A DNA stretch of 64,000 nt from Candidatus Hepatincola sp. Av (lineage in GTDB: Bacteria; Pseudomonadota; Alphaproteobacteria; WRAU01; Hepatincolaceae). Each line of letters opens with the position of its first letter. Position 1 is the first letter of the stretch. Under the pieces are notes generated by a model that was not told where the DNA came from, ran no database searches, and saw only the letters and a program-made list of their open reading frames with translations. The stretch is taken from the NCBI GenBank assembly GCA_023518375.1, contig CP068450.1, forward strand, positions 124,001 through 188,000, read 5' to 3'. This document shows positions 18,218 to 28,104 of this stretch, in pieces. The translations under genes and the position numbers were made by a program.

Positions 18218-18697
18218 ATGTTGAAAATAGGTGATAAACTACCAGAGTTTAATTTAAAAGGTGTAGATTCTCATGGAGTAGAACAAGCATTTACGAATCA
18301 AAGTTTTTTAGGTAAACATTTAATAATGTATTTTTACCCAAAAGATGATACCCCAGAGTGTACTACTGAATCTTGCAATTTTAATACTATGTTATCTAAA
18401 ATTAAAGAAAAAGCAAATGTTATAGGAATAAGTGATGATACTGCTAATTCTCATGTGGCTTTTCAACAAAAATTTAATTTAAAGTTTCCTTTATTAAGTG
18501 ATACAAATGCCGATTTTGCAAAAAAATTAGGTTTAGGTTTTGCTAAATTTAAGTTAACGCCTGAAGAGTTTTCTGAAGCTACAGAACGCACTACTTTACT
18601 TGTAGATAAAAATGGTGTAGTACAACAGATTTGGAATCAGGTGAAAGTAATAGGGCATGATGAAGAAGTATTAAAAAACTTAGAAAAACTAGGTTAG
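18218..18697 (+). CDS. Second Bcp/PrxQ-type peroxiredoxin (tandem paralogue)
   Basis: 159 residues, clearly homologous to the gene at 17624 along its length (MLKIGDKLPEFNLKGVDSHGVEQ; VIGHDEEVLKNLEKLG). The active site reads YFYPKDDTPECTTESCNF: both Cys are kept, but the Gly before the peroxidatic Cys is Glu. A region with no hairpin and its own AAGGAG site separate it from the first copy, and a strong terminator follows, so it could be expressed separately. It arose by local duplication. Confidence 0.88.
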   Translation: MLKIGDKLPEFNLKGVDSHGVEQAFTNQSFLGKHLIMYFYPKDDTPECTTESCNFNTMLSKIKEKANVIGISDDTANSHVAFQQKFNLKFPLLSDTNADFAKKLGLGFAKFKLTPEEFSEATERTTLLVDKNGVVQQIWNQVKVIGHDEEVLKNLEKLG

Positions 18698-18788
18698 ATT
18701 AATAATTAGTATAATTTTTATTTTACTAAAATAGTTAGTAAACTCTTTTAAAATAAATATAAAAATTATGTTAATGATTGTTTTTTAG

Positions 18789-18824
18789 AAAGTACAAAGG
18801 TGAAAAAAGCACCTTTGTACTTTT
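18789..18824 (+). terminator. Strong rho-independent terminator after the second peroxiredoxin
   Basis: AAAGTACAAAGGTG (18789-18802) pairs with CACCTTTGTACTTT (18810-18823), a perfect 14-bp stem with a seven-base loop and T at the 3' side. Confidence 0.85.
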
Positions 18825-18848
18825 GGTATTAACAAGGAGGCATATTAA

Positions 18849-19858
18849 ATGAGGCTTGGTAAATTACAACAATATTTAGAACAATCATTAGTAAACAATA
18901 TTTTTGAACTAAAAGGTTCTAGAACCTCTATCTCCAATCTAATAACAATAGAGCAAAATGTTTGGAATAACTTAATAGCAACAATTAACTTTTAAAAAAA
19001 AGCTGTCAATTACCATTAACAAAGCTAGAAGGTTTTGTTACATATCAAGAACTATACAATGAATTTGGGACTATAAAAAGTAACTTAACTATTTCTGAAC
19101 CTAAATACAATCTTTTGCGTAGGTTTGTCTCTCAATTACATTTACATATAAAAATTTTAGTTGATACTATTGGAGCTATAGTAAAAAAGGAAGATGAATA
19201 TACTATAAATATTATGCTTCCAATATTAGAAAAGGGTAATGATGATTTTAGTATTTTTATAAACAATGTTGATGATATAAAGAATTTATTAGCAGATTTC
19301 ACAAAATTTACAGGAATTACAGATGTTAAATTTATTTTTAGTAAGTTTGATGTAGGTACAGATTGGGTAAGTATCATACTTATTGGTGTAGGTACTAATT
19401 TAGCTAGTAATATGGTTAAAGTATCTGTTCTAAAAATAATTTTTTTCTTATGGAATATAGCAAAAGATATTGGATATAAGAAAAAAGAAAAGGAAGAACA
19501 TATTAAGGAATTAGAAATTCCTAAAGGTGAAGAATATATAAAAAAGTACATAGATAAAGAAATTAACATATCTATGGATAAATATATACAACACAATTAT
19601 GAAGAAGAAAAAAAGATTTACAATGGGAAAACACAAAGTGAAGTAGAAAAAGCCTTAATTACAGTTTGTGAAAAAATGGTAGATATGCATATGAAAGGTT
19701 TTGAAATAGAGCCTTCTTTAAATCCACCAGTTTTTTTAATAGCTAAAGAAGGTATATATACAATTGATGAGGAAAAGTATAAAGAATATATAAAAGATAA
19801 AAAGCCCTTAAACAAAACAGTTAAACAAATAACCAATAAAAGTAAGCCTGAAAAATAA
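18849..19858 (+). pseudogene. Unknown gene interrupted by a frameshift at a T4-A8 run
   Basis: An ATG at 18849 follows AAGGAGG and opens a frame of 48 codons (MRLGKLQQYLEQSLVNNIF...) that stops at 18993-18995. The frame then continues from the stop region as KKSCQLPLTKLEGFVTYQELYNEFG into the open frame that contains ATG 19115 and ends at 19858. One extra T in TTTTAAAAAAAA (18990-19001) would join the parts into about 336 residues. The downstream part has a hydrophobic stretch (WVSIILIGVGTNLASNMVKVSVLKIIFFLW) and a Lys/Glu-rich end. I do not recognise the family. It could be decayed, slippage-controlled or a sequencing error. Confidence 0.55.
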
Positions 19859-20024
19859 CACAAAAGAGAATTTTTCATTTATAATTTTTTAACATGTAGT
19901 GTAAATATCTAGTAGTTATCTATCAATTCATCAAATAAAAAAACTCATCTTATAATTGACTTTTATTTTTAGGTTTTAAGAGTTATTATTCATATAATCA
20001 TGAGGGAAAGTAGATAGATTCAAA

Positions 20025-20627
20025 ATGGCTTTTAATTCGTTTATATCAGGGTTATTTTTAGGTTTATCTTTAATTATAGCTATTGGAGCCCAAAATGCTT
20101 TTATTTTAAAGCAAGGGCTAAAAAAAGAATATATATTTAGTATATGTCTAATTTGTGCTATATCTGATGCCTTGTTAATTACCATTGGAGTTTTAGGTTT
20201 TGGGGTAATTGTTAAAGAAATACCTTTATTAGAGCTGATAGCTAAATATGCAGGTGCTATTTTTTTACTAGGTTATGGAGGGCGTAGCTTTTATTCAGCA
20301 TGGAAGTATAGCCATGCTTTAACTCCGGATGGTACTAAAGTATCTTCCTATAAGGTAGTAATTTTAACTTGCCTAGCTTTTACTTGGTTAAACCCTCATG
20401 TGTACTTAGATACAATTGTATTAATGGGTACAGTATCTACCCATTTTATAGGGCATATTAAAGAATTTACTATAGGAGCTATTTTAGCCTCTTTTATATT
20501 TTTCTTTAGTGTAGGTTATGGCTCTAGGCTATTATTACCTTTGTTTAAAAAACCAATTTCTTGGAAAATTTTAGAGTTTCTAACAGGGGTAATTATGGTA
20601 TCTCTTGCTATTAAATTGATATTTTAG
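20025..20627 (+). CDS. LysE/ArgO-family amino acid exporter
   Basis: 200 residues with about six hydrophobic spans. It resembles ArgO: LSLIIAIGAQNAFILKQGLKKEY near the start, ISDALLITIGVLGFG, and the TWLNPHVYLDTIVLMG segment after the central loop. The family exports basic amino acids such as arginine or lysine out of the cytoplasm. No LysR-type regulator is next to it. Confidence 0.85.
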   Translation: MAFNSFISGLFLGLSLIIAIGAQNAFILKQGLKKEYIFSICLICAISDALLITIGVLGFGVIVKEIPLLELIAKYAGAIFLLGYGGRSFYSAWKYSHALTPDGTKVSSYKVVILTCLAFTWLNPHVYLDTIVLMGTVSTHFIGHIKEFTIGAILASFIFFFSVGYGSRLLLPLFKKPISWKILEFLTGVIMVSLAIKLIF

Positions 20628-20705
20628 TTATTTGATTAGAGTGAGTAAATTATGGTAACGAAATTTAAAAGTAAAAACCTTAGTACAATAATTAACTATA
20701 ATTAA

Positions 20706-23700
20706 CTATATTAATATGTTTTTATCATATTTATGAAAAAACTCATCTCTTAGTTCTATTAGATGATTAATAGCTTTTTCTATTGTGGTAGTTTCATATT
20801 CTCCTGGAATTTTATATATCGTATAATCTATATATATCCTATAAAACAACTCTTCTACTGTTAATTTTCTAGACCTTCTTTTTTTTATTTCTTTAGTTTT
20901 AAAAATAGGATTCCTATCATCGGTTAATCCCCAACCCGCATAAGATGGACTACCAAACACAACAACTATTTTATTTCTTATTATTGCTTCTAAGCCTACC
21001 CCTGAACTTACAGTGTACACTTTATCTACTCTATCTAGTACAGATATTATTGATATATCATTTTTAATATAAAACACATTACTTAAATTTATCTTCTTAA
21101 AGCAAGATACTTTTGCATGTAAGTTCTCCATATGTTCTACAATTAAAATATCTGCATTAGGGTTTTCTCTTATAGCACATTCTAACATTTTATTAAATAT
21201 TGTTTCAGGGTTCACATTACTATTAGTTATGGATGCATCATTTGTTTTTTGGGCTACCACTAAGATTTTTATTTTATTCTTACCTGGTAAAGATAGATTA
21301 GATACAGGTAACTTACAATTATATTTAGTTAGGTTATTTTCTTTAATAGTTTTTATATTCTGTTTAGCCCTATGTATTTGTTCTTGAGTAAGTGGAGAGT
21401 TATTATTAAGCATAAGCTCTATTCTTGTAGGATAATATATAGAAAAGTGATAGCCTAAATCATCAACAAGAAAAGAAATAGGTTTAATAAATTTGTCGTC
21501 AACTTTTGTTTTATGGTAATGTAACCCTACGCTTCTTAAAAAGCCATCTTCAGCTAATACAACATATTTATCTCTTAAAAAATTTGTGCTAAATAAACTT
21601 TTATAATTATATACCATATAAGAGCCAAATAATATTATTATACTATAATCAATTTTTTGTAAAAAATTACTATTACCAACATTTAGATAGTATATGAAAT
21701 ATTTATGATTTACTAATTTATCTATTTCATATAAAGGAGAGGTACCTATTACAACAGATCCAGAATCAAAGATTGACTTTATAGAATAATGTTTTTTTAA
21801 ATTAGACTTAAATAGTAAACCATGATATTTTTCTATATTATAAATAGGTAAAAATTCTTTATTATTTGATATTGGTGCTAAAACTTTTTTAATTAAATTT
21901 TTAAGTTTTTTCTTTTTTTTTGGAGTTGCCTTTTTTGGGATATATAATGTAGATATTTTACCTAGTAGCATACGTTCAATATAAGGGTTTTTAGGATATA
22001 ATAAACTTAATTTTATTAAGTTGAATAATTGAAAGCGGCTTTCGTTTGTAGTTATAGAGTTTGATGAGTATTTATTATAAAAATAAAAAGTATTTTTTGC
22101 TAAAAAAACAATCTTATTACTTTTTTGAAAAGCTTTATATACAAAATTGATTTCATCATAAATATTATTATCACAATAAATATTATTATTTATTAAAAAT
22201 TTTTTTCTATATAAAGAGTTGAAACTTCCAAACCATAGTAGTGAATTTTTTTCTTCTAGAGATGTGTATATATTAGGTTTGTGAGTATCATATAGAATGT
22301 TAGGTTTATTTATTATAGTTTTTATTATATTACATTTACTAATATCAGCATCATGTTCTTTTGCATCATTATAAAGTTTTTCTACAAAATTATGTACTAT
22401 AAAATCATCATCATCTAAAAAGGCTAAATACTCTCCTTTAGCAACATTAATACCTTTGTTTCTTAGAATACCTTGCCCAACATGTATATCACTTTTTATA
22501 TACTGAATTCTATTATCTTGTTCTTTAAATTGTTTAACTACTTTAGTAGTATTATCTGTAGAATTATCATCTAAAATAATAATTTCAATTTCTTTACAAC
22601 TTTGATTCAATGCTGAATAAAGAGATCTTTTAAGTTCATTAGACCTATTATATGTAGTAATTATAATAGAGCATTTAACACTAGAATTTATTATAGGTAA
22701 TGGCTTATCTTTTAATAAAGAAAGCAAAATATTCTCATACTCTTGTGCTACTTTAGTAGGCTCTAAATTATCATTTTGTAGATAATTAAATAATAAAAAT
22801 GTATCTAGCTCTTTTTTATAAAATTTTTTCAGGTCATCAGTAACATTATTTATTTTATAATTGGAGGGTAATGTAAAGTTATTATCTTTGATATTAGAGT
22901 AGTTAGAATGACTCCAAAATGCTAATGTTTTCTCATTAATATGTGATAATAACACAGGATATCCTAAAGATGCAGCCTCTATTGCTACTGTGCCTATTCC
23001 ACATATAAACATATAGGAGGAATGATTATTCTTTAAATGATCTATTGTACATATGTTTCCTATAAAAGATTGTTCTAGTATTTTATATTTCTCTATTAGA
23101 GTATTTTTTATATCTTTTTCTCTGTCCATGTCAATACTTCCAGCTATATCAAATAGAAAGTTGTGGTTTTGTAAGAATTGAATATAATTTTCAATATGGT
23201 AAAGTTTATCCTTCCAAAGACGAGTTATAATTACTGTTTTTTTATTTTGATTCTGTTGATAAATAGTGTTTATCTTGTTAGAAGAAGTATTGGGAATATA
23301 TTTATAATTATTATGCTCTAAATATTGGTTATCAAATGGTCTGTTAGTAATTATTAAATCAAAATACTTTTTTAACCTATTTTTAAAAATATCAAAACCA
23401 TCTTGGTCACACTTTAAACTTATATTAAAATGTATGGTACCAATAAGTTTGATGTTTAATGTTCTTAATAAATCGTAATTTAATTTCTCATAATTTACTA
23501 ATGAACATATTTGTAGTTCAAGTATATTAATATTATTAGAGTTAACAATATCTATTAAAGATTCATTTAACTCATTAATATTATTAAAGTAATAAAAAAT
23601 AAAATTTTTATTACTAATGATTGGTTGATATAAATTTGAAAAATTACCTATTATGGCAATAGTTACTTTAAAGTTTTTTAGTGTACTTAATAATCTATAT

Positions 23701-23765
23701 AGTCTTGTTTCTAAGCCACCATTTTGGTATAATTGAGTAATGATGAGTAAGTTACGTATTACCAT
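20706..23765 (-). CDS. Three-domain capsule glycosyltransferase with KpsC-like C-terminal domain
   Basis: 1019 residues; last gene of a four-gene minus-strand operon. Residues 1-355 look like a GT-B glycosyltransferase (NLLIITQLYQNGGLETRLYRLL; IGTVAIEAASLGYPVLLSH). Residues about 362-600 are a GT-A family 2 domain (CSIIITTYNRSNELKRSLYSALNQS; FLDDDDFI as metal-binding acidic motif). From about 650 to the end is a KpsC/GT107-like domain with the signature stretches AEDGFLRSVG and FGSPSYAGWGLTDDR. KpsC enzymes build the Kdo linker on capsule lipid anchors. One polypeptide could thus extend and link a surface glycan. It follows the related 751-residue gene after 29 bases. Confidence 0.82.
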   Translation of the reverse strand: MVIRNLLIITQLYQNGGLETRLYRLLSTLKNFKVTIAIIGNFSNLYQPIISNKNFIFYYFNNINELNESLIDIVNSNNINILELQICSLVNYEKLNYDLLRTLNIKLIGTIHFNISLKCDQDGFDIFKNRLKKYFDLIITNRPFDNQYLEHNNYKYIPNTSSNKINTIYQQNQNKKTVIITRLWKDKLYHIENYIQFLQNHNFLFDIAGSIDMDREKDIKNTLIEKYKILEQSFIGNICTIDHLKNNHSSYMFICGIGTVAIEAASLGYPVLLSHINEKTLAFWSHSNYSNIKDNNFTLPSNYKINNVTDDLKKFYKKELDTFLLFNYLQNDNLEPTKVAQEYENILLSLLKDKPLPIINSSVKCSIIITTYNRSNELKRSLYSALNQSCKEIEIIILDDNSTDNTTKVVKQFKEQDNRIQYIKSDIHVGQGILRNKGINVAKGEYLAFLDDDDFIVHNFVEKLYNDAKEHDADISKCNIIKTIINKPNILYDTHKPNIYTSLEEKNSLLWFGSFNSLYRKKFLINNNIYCDNNIYDEINFVYKAFQKSNKIVFLAKNTFYFYNKYSSNSITTNESRFQLFNLIKLSLLYPKNPYIERMLLGKISTLYIPKKATPKKKKKLKNLIKKVLAPISNNKEFLPIYNIEKYHGLLFKSNLKKHYSIKSIFDSGSVVIGTSPLYEIDKLVNHKYFIYYLNVGNSNFLQKIDYSIIILFGSYMVYNYKSLFSTNFLRDKYVVLAEDGFLRSVGLHYHKTKVDDKFIKPISFLVDDLGYHFSIYYPTRIELMLNNNSPLTQEQIHRAKQNIKTIKENNLTKYNCKLPVSNLSLPGKNKIKILVVAQKTNDASITNSNVNPETIFNKMLECAIRENPNADILIVEHMENLHAKVSCFKKINLSNVFYIKNDISIISVLDRVDKVYTVSSGVGLEAIIRNKIVVVFGSPSYAGWGLTDDRNPIFKTKEIKKRRSRKLTVEELFYRIYIDYTIYKIPGEYETTTIEKAINHLIELRDEFFHKYDKNILI

Positions 23766-23770
23766 TTAAT

Positions 23771-23796
23771 ATAATCCATAATTATAATCCATAATT
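23771..23796. repeat. 13-bp tandem duplication between the two capsule genes
   Basis: ATAATCCATAATT is present twice in a row (23771-23783 and 23784-23796). The second copy covers the stop codon of the upstream gene. Confidence 0.7.
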
Positions 23797-26050
23797 ATCT
23801 GTTATCTGAATTGTAACATTTATATTTTAATTTTATTAAATTATCTATATGTTCTTCTAAGGTACACTCACATTTTTTTTTATAATTTACGTACCTAGAA
23901 TACCAAATATAAGAATAATAAAATAATTCTTCTAAAGACCTTTTTTTATTTCTTCGTACCTTTCCCTCTTTACTTGTAAAAAATACATGACGGTCATCAG
24001 TTAACCCCCAACCAGCATAAAAAGGAACACCAAAAGTTATAACTTCTTTGCCACACATTAAAGCTTCCATGCCCATTAAAGAAGAGCAAACATAAACTTT
24101 ATCTACTTCTTTTAATAAAGCAATAGGATTCACATCGTTGCGTTTAATTGGGATAATGTTATCTTTATAAGGTAGATGAGAAATATAACCAATTTTAGGA
24201 TTGCAAGAGTTTTTCTGACCTCTGTATTTATTAAACAGCATATCTGGGTGGGTTTTTACAATAATATCAGCATTAAGATTTTCAGCAATTGCACAATTTA
24301 GCATATCATTAAAGTTATCTTTATTGATTCTACCATATAAAACGGCATTATCTCCAATGGATTGATCTATAACCAGAACCTTTTTCTTATTATTACCTAA
24401 GTTAATATCCTTAGGTAGACCATCTTGGTCATTATATTTACTAAGATTATTATCAATAATTTTAGTTATATTATTTTTAGCACGATTTAAGTCAGTTTTA
24501 GTTAGTTTATTATTACTATTTATCTTTTGTTCTAAAGAAGATATTTTATTAGCATCGTAATATACACTTAAACTATCTAAGGTAAAAGCTAAGCATTTTT
24601 TATATATTTGTTTTGAATAATAGTTATGTACATTAGCAACAGATCTTAAGAATCCATCCTCTAGAAAATGAGGGGTAATCTTTTTTTTAGAAGATATTTG
24701 AATTATTTTCAGAGTTTTCCTTATTTTGAAATAGCCCAAAAGAATAAAAGAATCTGCTTGGGCAATTTTCTTTTTGTTATCTGTAAGCAATATTGATTGT
24801 TTGGGGAAAAGATACTTTAAAAATTCTTGGTTAGAATCCTCAAATGTATTACCAAATGTACTTATTGCTATGTACGAGTGTTTTTTTAATTCCTGCCATG
24901 GATCTATTGGATTTTTTAAATTATGCTGATAGCATTTATTAAGATATGTATTGTATTTATAATTTACAATTTTAGTTTTAATGTTTCTTTCAAACTTTTT
25001 AAAGATTTTAATAAAAATATTATTTTTTAATTTATGACTAGTATTTTTTTGTAACTGTAATTCTTGAGAAGCATTATTGTTTAGTAATCCATGTATTACA
25101 TACTTATTAAAGTTTGGTAAAATATTATCAGTTAGGTTATTAATAGTAATATATTTATAATATTTTCTTATATGTTTTGCATAATCATTTAATAATTGAT
25201 TTTTTATTAGTTGTTGGTAATATAATAGGTATTTGGGTAGAAGGTTATTACCTTCTAAATATTTTAGTATAATATTAGATATAGTAAGTTGAGAGTTAAT
25301 AATAAGTGCAAGTTGAGCTTTGTCTTTTTTATCTCTACTAGAGGTTAAAGACAGATTATGTTTTCTGTAAAAATATATATAATGATTTATCTGTATATAT
25401 TTGATGTTACTGTTTAAAGCTAAAATAGCATGGAAGAGAAAATCTTCACTAAGATTAATATGTATATTGTTAGTATACATAGATAAACTTTTATAAACAT
25501 TCTTTACTATGCTACTTTTAAATAATCTTGGAAACATATGCCATGCGAATGGTACTCTTTGAAATATAGACCGTGATATTTTATTTTTTAATTTAATTGG
25601 TTGTAATGATTGATTGTTATCTATTATAATAGAGCCATAAACAAAGTCTAATTTGGTATTATTAATTTTATTAAAAAGTAATTCAATAGCATTATTAACT
25701 AAATAGTCATCAGAATCTAGGAAGAAGATATACGGGGAAGTAGCAACAAATACAGCCGTTTCCCGTGCATGATAAAGCCCAAGATTAGTTTCATGTTTAA
25801 TATATTTAATACGATTATCTTTCTGTTGATAATCTAAAATAATATTTTCTTCTAAATTAGAAGAAGAAGCATCATTAACAATAATTATTTCTATGTCAGT
25901 AAAAGTTTGTTGAATAACACTATCTAAGCATTGTTTTAAATACTTATGAGTATTATACACAGGAATACATATTGTTACTTTTGCCATATTGCTCTCATTC
26001 TGCTTGTTAGCGTTTAGGTTTTCTTGTGATTTATGGGATGCTTTAATCAC
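23795..26050 (-). CDS. Two-domain capsule glycosyltransferase with KpsC-like C-terminal domain
   Basis: 751 residues. The first part is a GT-A family 2 glycosyltransferase (ATICIPVYNT-type opening, here VTICIPVYNTHKYLKQCLDSV, and FFLDSDDYLV as the acidic metal motif), covering about residues 23-260. After a linker, residues about 375-740 form a KpsC/GT107-like domain with LEDGFLRSVANVH, DQSIGDNAVLYG, KTHPDM and FGVPFYAGWGLTDDR. It lies 12 bases after the DsbD-like gene and 29 before the larger relative, with which it shares domain plan. Confidence 0.82.
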   Translation of the reverse strand: MIKASHKSQENLNANKQNESNMAKVTICIPVYNTHKYLKQCLDSVIQQTFTDIEIIIVNDASSSNLEENIILDYQQKDNRIKYIKHETNLGLYHARETAVFVATSPYIFFLDSDDYLVNNAIELLFNKINNTKLDFVYGSIIIDNNQSLQPIKLKNKISRSIFQRVPFAWHMFPRLFKSSIVKNVYKSLSMYTNNIHINLSEDFLFHAILALNSNIKYIQINHYIYFYRKHNLSLTSSRDKKDKAQLALIINSQLTISNIILKYLEGNNLLPKYLLYYQQLIKNQLLNDYAKHIRKYYKYITINNLTDNILPNFNKYVIHGLLNNNASQELQLQKNTSHKLKNNIFIKIFKKFERNIKTKIVNYKYNTYLNKCYQHNLKNPIDPWQELKKHSYIAISTFGNTFEDSNQEFLKYLFPKQSILLTDNKKKIAQADSFILLGYFKIRKTLKIIQISSKKKITPHFLEDGFLRSVANVHNYYSKQIYKKCLAFTLDSLSVYYDANKISSLEQKINSNNKLTKTDLNRAKNNITKIIDNNLSKYNDQDGLPKDINLGNNKKKVLVIDQSIGDNAVLYGRINKDNFNDMLNCAIAENLNADIIVKTHPDMLFNKYRGQKNSCNPKIGYISHLPYKDNIIPIKRNDVNPIALLKEVDKVYVCSSLMGMEALMCGKEVITFGVPFYAGWGLTDDRHVFFTSKEGKVRRNKKRSLEELFYYSYIWYSRYVNYKKKCECTLEEHIDNLIKLKYKCYNSDNR

Positions 26051-26062
26051 GAATACTATATT

Positions 26063-28078
26063 CTATTTTAACTTGTTAAGCAATTCTTGTTTACTTAATA
26101 ATTCATTAAATATTGTAATATTATCATTTTTAATGAGTATATCAAAAGGAATACCTGCCCTTCCATGGCTTTTAATAAAGTCCATAATTTTAGGGTTATA
26201 GTTGGTTAAATCTCCTTTAATTAAATACATATTAGGTTTTTGTAATGCTTTTATCACTTCAGCATCATTTAAAACATTTATTTCATTGAAGTTACAAGTT
26301 AAACACCAAGTTGCACTTATATGAATAAAAATAATATGATTTTTAGCTAAAGTATTAATTTCCTTTTGATTAAAGGAATGCCATTGTAATTTTTTGCTAC
26401 TTAAAGTATTAAAAGGTAAGGGTACTTTTGTTAAAGTATCTTTAGGGATAATAATAGGTATAATAATAAGTAGAAATAAGGCTAACAGTGTGGTTAATTT
26501 ATATTTAGTTTTAAGAAAAATATAAATTACAACATGGATAATGATAAAAATGCCTAAAGCTACTAATATATTTAACATGGAAGTTAAAATAAATAGTATC
26601 CATAAGGCAGAGCCATATAACAAGAATAAAGCAAGGTATTTAACATATTTTAGCCAGTTACCTGCTTTAGGGAATATATTTTTGGCGGAGAAAGGAAATA
26701 ATAATAAAATAATATAAGGCACCGCTAACCCTAAGGCAATAACAAGGAAAATTAGCAATACGATATAATAGGGTTGTCCTAAAGAAAATGCTACAGCACT
26801 TCCTAAAAAAGGAGCCGTACAAGGAGTAGCAAGTAAAGTAATTATTATGCCATAAAGAAAGTGAAAAAGTCTTTTAGAAGGTGAAAAACTTTCTAAAAAA
26901 GCATTCATTTTATTAGCCCCTAAGATAGATAAAGGAGCAAAACCTACTTGAGTAGCCGAGAAAAAAATTAAAACAATCAACATAAAAATTAAAAAAGAGG
27001 GTTGTTGAAAATGAAAACCCCAACCAACACTATAAGCTGTTTGTTGTAAAATCATAATTACACAAGCTAAAAATAAAAAAGATGCAAATAATCCTAAAAT
27101 AGTTAAAAAATATTGTTCTCTATAAGAAATTTTATTTTTAGTATAACTACTCTGGGTTAGTTTTAAAGCAATTACAGGTAATACACAAGGCATAAGATTT
27201 AATATAAAACCACCTAAAAACGCTAAACCTAAAATTGTTAATAGAGTGTTGATATGTATGGAGTTATTATATTTTAGCGTTGTACTAAAAGATTCTTTAG
27301 AGGTTACAATTGTAAATTGTAAATCTTGGTTACTTAATTTTTTATTATCATTGGCTAAAGTTGGTACATAAGGAGCTTTGATAGTTACAGTATTATTATC
27401 TGTAATAATTTCTGGTTTATGGAAAATAAAATCATCAGTTTCTATAAAGATATCTTTAGGAATAAGGTTATTAATTCTATTAAAATTAAAATTAAAAATT
27501 AAAATATTGTTTTTACTACTTACAATATTTATAGGAATGTTGAAAGGTTTAGGTAATTGTTGTAAAATTTTATGTAAAAAATTGTTGGCTTTTACATCTT
27601 GTTTAATTGAAAGTTTGCCTGCAATAATAAGGTTATAAGGAATACATTCTTTAGAGCATACTGCTAAATTAAAGTTTAATTTAATATTGGAATCTTGTTT
27701 TCTTTTTACTTGAATTATAAAAGGTAAGATAGCTACATTTTTATAGCCGAAAGATTCCATAATGTTACCATTAACTTTACCATCGTAGAATCTGTTAGGA
27801 GCTAACCATAATATATGAATATTTTGAATATTAGGATTATTTACATAATTAATATTTAAAGGAAAACCACTATCACCGGTAGTTCGCCAATAAGTTTTCC
27901 AAGATGGTTTTAGTTTTAATTCTAAAGCCCCATAAGCTAGGTTCCCTTCTAAAGAAGAAATATATAATTTATATGAAAAATGTTTTAAAGTTACAGGTTT
28001 AGAAATAAATGCTAATAAATTATTAGAGTTAATAATTAAAGTAATCAAAATGCTAAGGTAAATAAAAAGTTTTTTCAT
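26063..28078 (-). CDS. DsbD/ScsB-like protein-disulfide reductase
   Basis: 671 residues with a signal peptide. The amino-terminal periplasmic domain (to about 260) has the CSKECIP pair seen in ScsB-type proteins. About eight membrane spans follow, with LGLAFLGGFILNLMPCVLPVIALK and TLLATPCTAPFLGSAVAFSLG holding the two intramembrane Cys. The carboxyl thioredoxin-like domain carries WCLTC (around 592-595). The protein carries electrons from cytoplasmic thioredoxin across the membrane to periplasmic thiol proteins. It lies in the same operon as the capsule genes, 26 bases after the hydrolase gene and 12 bases before a glycosyltransferase. Confidence 0.88.
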   Translation of the reverse strand: MKKLFIYLSILITLIINSNNLLAFISKPVTLKHFSYKLYISSLEGNLAYGALELKLKPSWKTYWRTTGDSGFPLNINYVNNPNIQNIHILWLAPNRFYDGKVNGNIMESFGYKNVAILPFIIQVKRKQDSNIKLNFNLAVCSKECIPYNLIIAGKLSIKQDVKANNFLHKILQQLPKPFNIPINIVSSKNNILIFNFNFNRINNLIPKDIFIETDDFIFHKPEIITDNNTVTIKAPYVPTLANDNKKLSNQDLQFTIVTSKESFSTTLKYNNSIHINTLLTILGLAFLGGFILNLMPCVLPVIALKLTQSSYTKNKISYREQYFLTILGLFASFLFLACVIMILQQTAYSVGWGFHFQQPSFLIFMLIVLIFFSATQVGFAPLSILGANKMNAFLESFSPSKRLFHFLYGIIITLLATPCTAPFLGSAVAFSLGQPYYIVLLIFLVIALGLAVPYIILLLFPFSAKNIFPKAGNWLKYVKYLALFLLYGSALWILFILTSMLNILVALGIFIIIHVVIYIFLKTKYKLTTLLALFLLIIIPIIIPKDTLTKVPLPFNTLSSKKLQWHSFNQKEINTLAKNHIIFIHISATWCLTCNFNEINVLNDAEVIKALQKPNMYLIKGDLTNYNPKIMDFIKSHGRAGIPFDILIKNDNITIFNELLSKQELLNKLK

Positions 28079-28104
28079 AAGTACTTCATTAACTATTATG
28101 AATT

